Assembly (NCBI GenBank): GCA_004143945.1 | Contig: SEHB01000002.1 | Coordinates: forward strand, 372,001 to 436,000 | Direction of reading: 5' to 3' | Source of the DNA: Lysobacteraceae bacterium | GTDB lineage: Bacteria; Pseudomonadota; Gammaproteobacteria; Xanthomonadales; Rhodanobacteraceae | Length of the DNA stretch: 64,000 nt | Part shown: piece after piece, positions 57,797 to 64,000 of the stretch | Layout: each line of letters starts with the position of its first letter | Position numbering within the stretch: position 1 is the stretch's first letter | Made by a program: the position numbers and the translations under genes | The notes under the pieces: generated by a model | Seen by the model: only the letters and a program-made list of their open reading frames with translations | What the model was told of the DNA's origin: nothing | Databases searched by the model: none

Positions 57797-59632
57797 ATGC
57801 GTATCCGTCCAGTCATCCTCGCGCTCGCCGTGTCGTTGTGCACGGCCCTGCCCGCCGGCGCCCAGTCGCGCGGCGCCACCGGCGATCCCGCCGCTTCCGA
57901 CGCGCAACGCGAATCCGCGATCGCGCTCGAGCAATCCTCGCTCGCCGCCGCGCGCGCGCAGTGGCCCGCGCTGTTCGAGAGCGCGTATGCGCGCTATCCG
58001 GAGCTGCCGCGCGGCCTGCTCGAATCGATCGCGTACGTGCAGAGCCGCTGGACGATGCTCGCGGGTACGCGCAGCCAGGATTCGGAATCCGCGCCCGCGG
58101 TCGGCCTGATGGGCCTTTACCAAGGCGATGGCTTCGTCGACCAGGTCGGCGACGCGGCCGCGCTGCTCGGCGTGCCGCGCGAGCGCGTCGAACGCGAGCC
58201 GTACTGGAACCTCCTCGGCGCGGCCGCGCTGCTGTCCGACGCCGCGACGCGGCTCGCGCCCGACGCGAGCGAAGCCGACCTGCTCGCGGCGTACGCGGGC
58301 TTCGCCGGCCCGCGCGGCGATGCGATCGACGCATTCGCGCGCGAGAGCTTCGCCTACGACGTGCTCCTCGCACTGGACCGCGGTGCGGACGACCACGGCA
58401 TCCGCATCGACGCGCGCGCGATCGAGTGGGAACACCAGTTCGGCGCCGATGCGCTGGTGCGCCAGCGCGCGCCGTTCGTGCGACTCGACCTCTCGCGCGG
58501 CAGCGTCGAGGCCGACGGCCACGTGATCGACCAGCGCGACGAAACGCTGCACGCGCCGGGTGGTGTGCCCGGCATCAACAGCACCGACTACGCGCCCGCG
58601 CTGTGGGTCACCTCGCCCTACTACCACTCGCGTGGCACCACCACCAGCGCGGTCACGATCCACACGATGCAGGGCTCGTACGCGGGCAGCATCGCGTGGT
58701 TCCAGAACAACCCGTATTCGGTCAGCGCGCACTACCTGATCCGCAGCTCGGACGGCCAGGTCACGCAGATGGTGCGCGAGGCACAGGCCGCGCACCATGT
58801 CGGCAGCCAGAACGCCTACACGCTCGGCATCGAGCACGAAGGTTACGTCGACGACGCGGCCTGGTACACGACCGCGATGTACAACGCTTCGGCCGCGCTG
58901 ACGCGCCACTTCTGCACGCGCCATGCAATCCCCTGCGCGAGCGCGTACAACGGACCCGCCCACGGCGGCGTCAACGTCCTGCCGGCCTCGGTCAGGATCA
59001 AGGGCCACCAGCACTACACGGGCCAGACGCACACCGATCCGGGCATCCACTGGGACTGGCGCCGCTACTACGCGTTGTTGAACCCGGGCAGCGGCGGCAA
59101 TCCGGTCACGCTCGACGGTTTCGAGGGCGGCGAAGGCCACTTCAACACGGCGCCCGCCTACTCCGGCAGCACCACCGGCATCGCCGCGACGTCGACGGCC
59201 GATCGGGACTGCACGATCGCGCGCATCGGCAGTTGCTCGGAGCACCTCAGGCTCATCGACAATGCGGCGAACACGCAGGCGTGGTCGGTGCGCTTCCTGT
59301 CGGGCAGCGGCACGCCGTCCGCGAACATGAGCGTGGCGCGCAACGGCCGGCTCGGCTTCTGGGTCTACGTCGCGGGCAGCGGTTTCAGCGTCGGCATCGG
59401 CGTCGACGATTCGGACGGCACCGAACGCTCGACCCAGCGAGCGGTCGCCGCGAACACCTGGACCTGGGTCGAGTGGAACCTCACCGACGCGGCTGCGTGG
59501 AACGCGTGGGTCGGCGGCAGCGGCGCGATCACCGCCGCGAGCGTCACGGTCGATGCGATCTGGCTCGAGCGCGCGCACACGACCTACACGGTGAACGCCT
59601 ACCTCGACGAGGTGCGCTGGACGCCGAACTGA
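57797..59632 (+). CDS. Exported multidomain N-acetylmuramoyl-L-alanine amidase
   Basis: 611 residues. A signal peptide (ILALAVSLCTALPAGAQ) leads into residues ~55-190, which resemble a lytic-transglycosylase-like helical domain (ELPRGLLESIAYVQSRW, PAVGLMGLYQGDGF). The amidase_2/PGRP domain (~270-425) has zinc ligands H289 in AVTIHTMQ, H404 in GHQHYTGQ and D414 in THTDPG, plus LGIEHEGY. The C-terminal ~175 residues are a beta-sandwich (TLDGFEGGEGHFN, then SVTVDAIWLERAHT), perhaps cell-wall binding. It would cut the amide bond between glycan and peptide in peptidoglycan. ATG 57797 with GGAG upstream is preferred over the upstream GTG. The transglycosylase-like part is inference. Confidence 0.86.
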   Translation: MRIRPVILALAVSLCTALPAGAQSRGATGDPAASDAQRESAIALEQSSLAAARAQWPALFESAYARYPELPRGLLESIAYVQSRWTMLAGTRSQDSESAPAVGLMGLYQGDGFVDQVGDAAALLGVPRERVEREPYWNLLGAAALLSDAATRLAPDASEADLLAAYAGFAGPRGDAIDAFARESFAYDVLLALDRGADDHGIRIDARAIEWEHQFGADALVRQRAPFVRLDLSRGSVEADGHVIDQRDETLHAPGGVPGINSTDYAPALWVTSPYYHSRGTTTSAVTIHTMQGSYAGSIAWFQNNPYSVSAHYLIRSSDGQVTQMVREAQAAHHVGSQNAYTLGIEHEGYVDDAAWYTTAMYNASAALTRHFCTRHAIPCASAYNGPAHGGVNVLPASVRIKGHQHYTGQTHTDPGIHWDWRRYYALLNPGSGGNPVTLDGFEGGEGHFNTAPAYSGSTTGIAATSTADRDCTIARIGSCSEHLRLIDNAANTQAWSVRFLSGSGTPSANMSVARNGRLGFWVYVAGSGFSVGIGVDDSDGTERSTQRAVAANTWTWVEWNLTDAAAWNAWVGGSGAITAASVTVDAIWLERAHTTYTVNAYLDEVRWTPN

Positions 59633-59646
59633 CGGCGCGCCGCAAT

Positions 59647-59682
59647 GCGATCGCGGCCGGCCGCGGGCCGGCGCGCGATCGC
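59647..59682. terminator. Long GC-rich hairpin between convergent amidase and DUF465 genes
   Basis: GCGATCGCGGCCGGC and its complement GCCGGCGCGCGATCGC form a stem of about 15 bp with one bulge around a CGCG loop. It lies between two convergent genes. No T-tract on either side, so probably a two-sided transcript end rather than a classical intrinsic terminator. Confidence 0.55.
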
Positions 59683-59687
59683 GCGCG

Positions 59688-59894
59688 TCACGCGTCGAGA
59701 TCGGGAATCAGCTTGTCTTCGAGCCAGGCAATCATGTCCTTGAGCCTGAGCTTGCGCTTCTTGAGGCGCGTGAGTTGCAACTCGTCGTCGACCGGGCCGG
59801 CCGCGAGTCGCGCGATCGCAGCGTCGAGATCGCGATGCTCCTGCCGGAGTTCGGCGAGCTTGCGCGCGAGGGTGGCAGGATCGTCGTCGTACAT
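59688..59894 (-). CDS. DUF465 (YdcH-like) protein
   Basis: 68-residue charged, coiled-coil-like protein: MYDDDPATLARKLAELRQEH, then LQLTRLKKRKLRLKDMIAWL and EDKLIPDLDA. The LKKRKLRLKDMI core is diagnostic of the DUF465/YdcH family, small cytoplasmic proteins of unknown role. ATG 59894 is the family start; a GTG at 59945 would add 17 residues. Stand-alone gene, convergent with the amidase. Confidence 0.88.
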   Translation of the reverse strand: MYDDDPATLARKLAELRQEHRDLDAAIARLAAGPVDDELQLTRLKKRKLRLKDMIAWLEDKLIPDLDA

Positions 59895-60126
59895 GGAGGC
59901 GTCCGGGCTGCGCCCAGTGTAGTCCGGCGCGGGCCGCGGCCGCACGGTCCCGCGAGCCGCGACGACGATCCGCTTGCCGCGCCTTGCGGGTGCGGCAGCA
60001 GCCGTGGCGGCACGCGCGAGGGGCTTCGCGCGTCAATCCTGCAACGACGGATCGCGCAACGCGCATCGCCCTCGCGTTGCGTTCGGCCTGGGCGAGCGCG
60101 CATGAGCCAGGGCGACTGCGCGGCTT

Positions 60127-62130
60127 CTACAGCGCGCGCGCGGCCTCGGCGATCCTCTGCGGCGTGAAACCGAAGAAGTCGAACAACACCGCGCCCGGCG
60201 CCGACTCGCCGAAGCGGTCGATGCCGACGACGGTGCCATTGCCGCGCACGTACTTCCACCAGAGCGCGCTGCTGCCGGCTTCGATCGCGATCTTCGCGAC
60301 GTGTTCGGGCAGCACCTGCGCGCGCCATGCGTCGTCCTGGCGGTCGAACGTCGTCGTCGACGGCATCGACACGACACGCGTCGCGAGGCCCTCGGCCTCG
60401 AGCAGCGTTTTCGTCGCGAGCGCGAGGCCGACCTCCGAACCGGTCGCGATGAGGATCCGCTGCGGCGTGCCGCCCGCAGCTTCGGCGAGCACGTAGCCGC
60501 CGCGCTCGACCGCAGCGATCTGCTCGGCGTCTCGCGCGACGAACGGCAGGTTCTGTCGCGACAGCGCGAGTGCGGTCGGCGCGGTCTTTCGCTGCAGCGC
60601 GAGCGTCCATGCGATCGCGGTCTCGACCGTGTCGCAGGGGCGCCAGACCTCGAGGTTCGGGATCAGTCGCAACGACGACACGTGCTCGACCGACTGGTGC
60701 GTCGGACCGTCTTCGCCGAGGCCGATCGAGTCGTGCGTGAACACGTGGATCACGCGCAGGTTCATCAACGCCGCCATCCGGATCGCGTTGCGGCTGTAGT
60801 CGCTGAAGGTCAGGAACGTGCCGCCGAACGGAATGAAGCCGCCATGCAGCGCGAGGCCGTTCATGACCGCGGCCATGCCGAACTCGCGCACGCCGTAGCT
60901 GATGTGGCGCCCGGTGCCCGCGCCTTCGAGCAGCGGCGCGCCTTTCCACAGCGTGAGGTTGGAATGGGTCAGGTCGGCCGATCCGCCGAGCATCTCGGGC
61001 ACCGCGGGCGCGAGCGCCTCGATCGCATACTGGCTCGCCTTGCGCGTCGCGACGGTTTCCGCCTTCGCGTTGGCGTCGGCGACGAGCCGCGCCGCGCGCT
61101 CGCTGAAATCGGTCGGCAGCTCGCCCGCGAGGCGCCGCAGGAACTCGCGCGCGGCCTCGCCGTCGGAGGCTTCATAGGCCGCGAAACGCTCGTTCCACGC
61201 CTGCTCGTGCGCGGCGCCGGCTGCGCGCGCGTCCCAACCCGCGCGCAGGTCGGCCGGGATCTCGAACGGCGCGTGCGTCCAGCCGAGTGCCTCGCGCGTC
61301 TTCGCGAGCTCGTCGGCGCCGAGCGCCTCGCCATGTGCCTTCGCGGTGCCGGCGCGCGTCGGCGCGCCCTTGCCGATGACCGTTCGGCAGAGGATGAAGC
61401 TCGGCTGCGACGTGTTCGCCTTGGCTTCGGCGATCGCGCGGTCGACCTCATCGACATCGTGTCCGTCGACCGGGCCGATCACCTGCCAGCCGTACGCACG
61501 GAAGCGCGCCGCGGTGTCGTCGGTGAACCAGCCGCGCACCTGGCCGTCGATCGAGATGCCGTTGTCGTCGTACAGCGCGACGAGCTTGCCGAGCTGCCAG
61601 GTGCCCGCGAGCGCGCAGGCCTCGTGCGAGATGCCTTCCATCAGGCAACCATCGCCGAGGAACACGTAGGTGTGATGGTCGACGATGCGCGCCTCGCCGC
61701 GGTTGAATTCGGCCGCGAGCAGTTTCTCGGCGAGCGCCATGCCGACCGCATTCGCGATGCCCTGGCCGAGCGGACCGGTGGTGGTCTCGACACCGGGCGT
61801 CACGTGCACTTCGGGATGGCCCGGCGTCTTCGAGTGCAGTTGCCGGAAGTTCTCGAGTTCGGCGAGCGGCAGGTCGTAGCCCGTCAGGTGCAGCAGTGCG
61901 TACAGCAGCATCGAGCCGTGGCCGTTGGAAACCACGAATCGGTCGCGATCGGCCCATTGCGGGTTGGCCGGGTTGTGGCGCAGGTGGCGCGTCCACAGCG
62001 CGAGCGCGATCTCGGCCATTCCCATCGGCATGCCGGGATGCCCTGATTTCGCCTTTTCGACCGCGTCGGCCGCGAGGAAGCGGATCGCATTCGCGAGGCG
62101 GGCGGTATCGACGCTCGGGGTGCTGCTCAT
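60127..62130 (-). CDS. tkt: Transketolase
   Basis: Thiamine-diphosphate enzyme of the pentose phosphate pathway that transfers two-carbon units. From ATG 62130 the product is 667 residues. It has [39 protein letters not shown], the ThDP-binding [16 protein letters not shown] and the active-site [29 protein letters not shown] and FVREFGM-like [13 protein letters not shown] follow. TGGAGC precedes the start. Divergent from ttcA; its own transcript end is not recognised. Confidence 0.97.
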   Translation of the reverse strand: MSSTPSVDTARLANAIRFLAADAVEKAKSGHPGMPMGMAEIALALWTRHLRHNPANPQWADRDRFVVSNGHGSMLLYALLHLTGYDLPLAELENFRQLHSKTPGHPEVHVTPGVETTTGPLGQGIANAVGMALAEKLLAAEFNRGEARIVDHHTYVFLGDGCLMEGISHEACALAGTWQLGKLVALYDDNGISIDGQVRGWFTDDTAARFRAYGWQVIGPVDGHDVDEVDRAIAEAKANTSQPSFILCRTVIGKGAPTRAGTAKAHGEALGADELAKTREALGWTHAPFEIPADLRAGWDARAAGAAHEQAWNERFAAYEASDGEAAREFLRRLAGELPTDFSERAARLVADANAKAETVATRKASQYAIEALAPAVPEMLGGSADLTHSNLTLWKGAPLLEGAGTGRHISYGVREFGMAAVMNGLALHGGFIPFGGTFLTFSDYSRNAIRMAALMNLRVIHVFTHDSIGLGEDGPTHQSVEHVSSLRLIPNLEVWRPCDTVETAIAWTLALQRKTAPTALALSRQNLPFVARDAEQIAAVERGGYVLAEAAGGTPQRILIATGSEVGLALATKTLLEAEGLATRVVSMPSTTTFDRQDDAWRAQVLPEHVAKIAIEAGSSALWWKYVRGNGTVVGIDRFGESAPGAVLFDFFGFTPQRIAEAARAL

Positions 62131-62408
62131 GGACGCTCCAGTGGATGGCGGCCTCGGCGCGCGTGCGCGTCGAACCACGGCCGATCGGCGGGTGGGAACT
62201 CGCCAGGAGGCGTCCCGGCGCGCGTGCCGCGGAATCGAGCGCGCAGCCGCGCGGATTTTGCCGCATCGGCGCAGGCGGCGGAAGTGAACGTGCCGCGTAT
62301 CGGAAGCTGCGACGGTGCCGACTACAATGGCCGACTCCCGTGCGCGCGTCCCGAGTGCCGCCCGCAACACGCGGCGATCGCATCGCCCGCTGATCCCGGA
62401 TCGAACCC

Positions 62409-63257
62409 ATGAACGCGATGCCCTGCCGCCAGCTCGACCACGAAGCCGCCAGGCGCGCCAGGCGCCTGCGGCGCCAGGTCGGCCAGGCGATCGCGGACTT
62501 CAACATGATCGAGCACGGCGACCGCGTGATGGTGTGCCTGTCCGGCGGCAAGGATTCGTGGACCCTGCTCGATCTCCTGCTGAAGTTGCAGGCGAAGGCA
62601 CCGGTCGCGTTCGAACTCGTGGCCGTGCATCTCGACCAGAAGCAGCCGGGCTACGACGCCGAGGTCATTCCGCGCTACCTGCGCGAGCGCGGCATCGCGT
62701 TCCACGTACTCGAGCAGGACACCTACGCTGTGGTCAGGCGCGTGATCCCCGAAGGCCGCACGATGTGCAGCCTGTGCTCGCGCCTGCGCCGCGGCGCGCT
62801 CTACACGTTCGCGGTCGAGCAGGGTTTCAGCAAGATCGCGCTCGGCCACCACCGCGACGACATCGTCGAGACGCTGTTCCTCAACCTGTTCCACCAGGCC
62901 ACGCTCAAGGCGATGCCGCCGAAGCTTCGGTCGGATGACGGCCGCAACATCGTGATCCGGCCGCTCGCGTATTGCCGCGAGGACGATATCGCCGCGTACG
63001 CGCTCGCGCAGGCTTTTCCGATACTCCCGTGCAACCTGTGCGGATCGCAGGAGAACCTGCAGCGCAAGGCGATCAAGTCGATGCTCGCGTCATGGGAGGC
63101 GCAACAACCCGGCCGCATCGAGAACATCTTCCGCGCGCTCGGCAACACGGTGCCGTCGCACCTGCTCGATCACGCGCTGCACGACTTCGCCGCACTCGGC
63201 AGCGATCCCGATGCGGCGCGAACCGACGCCCGCGGCTGGCTCGCCGATCCCGACTGA
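62409..63257 (+). CDS. ttcA: tRNA 2-thiocytidine(32) synthetase TtcA
   Basis: ATP- and iron-sulfur-dependent enzyme that thiolates cytidine 32 of tRNA. The 282-residue product has the PP-loop SGGKDS at 45-50 ([17 protein letters not shown]). The first Cys pair is in [12 protein letters not shown], the second in [15 protein letters not shown], and [15 protein letters not shown] lies between. All are diagnostic of TtcA. A TACAAT -10-like box lies 80 bases upstream. It is followed by rdgC after 53 bases. Confidence 0.96.
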   Translation: MNAMPCRQLDHEAARRARRLRRQVGQAIADFNMIEHGDRVMVCLSGGKDSWTLLDLLLKLQAKAPVAFELVAVHLDQKQPGYDAEVIPRYLRERGIAFHVLEQDTYAVVRRVIPEGRTMCSLCSRLRRGALYTFAVEQGFSKIALGHHRDDIVETLFLNLFHQATLKAMPPKLRSDDGRNIVIRPLAYCREDDIAAYALAQAFPILPCNLCGSQENLQRKAIKSMLASWEAQQPGRIENIFRALGNTVPSHLLDHALHDFAALGSDPDAARTDARGWLADPD

Positions 63258-63310
63258 CCCGCGGCCGCGCCTCGGCCCCTCGCCCTCTCTCCCAGCCCTC
63301 CAGGAGTTCC

Positions 63311-64000
63311 ATGTTCTTTCGCAACCTGACCCTGTTCCGTTTTCCGGAAAGTGTCGAAAAGTCCCTCGATCGTCTCCAAAAGAGCCTCGAATCGCATCGA
63401 TTGCGCGAGTGCGGCCCATTGGAGCTCGCGACGCGCGGCTTCATCTCCCCGTATGGGCGCGACAGCGACCAGCTCGTGCACCAGATCGGTGCGTATTCAT
63501 TGTTCACGGTCGGCACCGAAGAGCGCCTGCTGCCCGCGGTCGTGGTGGCCGAAGAGCTGGCGGACCGGATCGAGCGCATGCACCACAAGGAGGGACGGCG
63601 ACCCGGCGCGCGCGAGCGCAAGCGCTTGAAGGAAGAGGTCATTTCGGAGCTGCTGCCGCGCGCCTTCATCCGCCCGTCACGACTTTCTGCGTATCTGGAC
63701 GCCGGGCACGGCTGGTTCGTCGTGGACAGCGCCAGCCGCAAGGCGGCCGAGGACGCGGTGAGCCAGGTGCGCGAGGCGCTGGGCCGGTTTCCGGCGACGC
63801 CGATGGCCCCGGCCGAGTCGGTGCGCAACCTGATGACGGGGTGGCTGATTGGTGGCAAGCTGCCAGCGGGCCTTGCGCTCGGCGAAGAGTGCGAATTGCG
63901 GGACCCGGCCGAGGCCGGCGCGATCGTCCGCTGCCGACGCCAGGACCTTGAATCGGATGAGGTCAGGGAGCATCTCAAGTCGGGCAAGCAGGTATTCCAG
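63311..64000 (+). CDS. rdgC: Recombination-associated protein RdgC (3' end beyond window)
   Basis: Ring-shaped DNA-binding protein that restrains RecA. The first 230 residues are present: MFFRNLTLFRFPESVEKSLD, LRECGPLELATRGFISPYGR, LLPAVVVAEELADRIERM and YLDAGHGWFVVDSASRKAAE. This is the standard RdgC N-terminal two-thirds (family ~300). AGGAG precedes ATG 63311. The C-terminus is cut by the window edge. Confidence 0.94.
   Translation, partial: MFFRNLTLFRFPESVEKSLDRLQKSLESHRLRECGPLELATRGFISPYGRDSDQLVHQIGAYSLFTVGTEERLLPAVVVAEELADRIERMHHKEGRRPGARERKRLKEEVISELLPRAFIRPSRLSAYLDAGHGWFVVDSASRKAAEDAVSQVREALGRFPATPMAPAESVRNLMTGWLIGGKLPAGLALGEECELRDPAEAGAIVRCRRQDLESDEVREHLKSGKQVFQ

Overview
This is a high-GC, origin-proximal chromosomal segment of a gammaproteobacterium, most likely of the order Lysobacterales/Xanthomonadales (Rhodanobacteraceae-like). 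The assignment rests on the rpmH-dnaA-dnaN-recF-gyrB order, the gene content and the very GC-rich codon use; it is an inference, not a database match. No prophage, insertion sequence, CRISPR array, tRNA or rRNA gene was seen.

Replication core (1-10000). gyrB (cut by the window edge), recF, dnaN and dnaA run leftward. rpmH, rnpA, yidC and mnmE run rightward from a good sigma-70 promoter. The AT-richer dnaA-dnaN gap carries DnaA-box-like 9-mers and is the best oriC candidate. Two parS-type 16-mers lie inside recF, one a perfect palindrome; the parA-parB pair that would use them is about 29 kb away (31775-33460), behind rsmG and a truncated SPFH-like gene.

Housekeeping and accessory genes (10000-20300): a lipoprotein with a tyrosine-phosphatase-like active site, a YfcG/YghU-type GST, a DPP-IV-type peptidase, pirin, a YecA-like protein, exonuclease III, threonine aldolase, oligopeptidase A and a gamma-carbonic-anhydrase-like protein.

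Surface locus (20424-27784). Six overlapping or abutting leftward genes encode a pilin-like protein, a second subunit-like protein, a PapD-like chaperone, a divergent usher-like outer-membrane protein and two large exported proteins. I read this as a divergent chaperone-usher fimbrial operon whose last two products could be tip or accessory adhesins. It is the most interesting system in the window.

Middle (27989-47771): YkgJ-like protein, aroE, hemB, rsmG-parA-parB, a cupredoxin/ECF sigma/anti-sigma cluster, a GT2 glycosyltransferase, rpmB-rpmG, an apparently frameshifted PQQ-type propeller gene, a fatty-acid desaturase, a GldA/F/G-like ABC operon with a DUF4340 gene, and mutM.

Right part (47779-64000): tdk with an unknown partner, rep helicase, a PerM-like permease, an e(P4)-type acid phosphatase, a possible small RNA, a lipoprotein, plsB, a multidomain amidase, a DUF465 protein, transketolase, ttcA and the start of rdgC.

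Three exported proteins from unrelated loci end in the same short tail (F-x-D/N-G-F-E/D). REP-like hairpins occur at 17.5, 36.4 and 57.4 kb.
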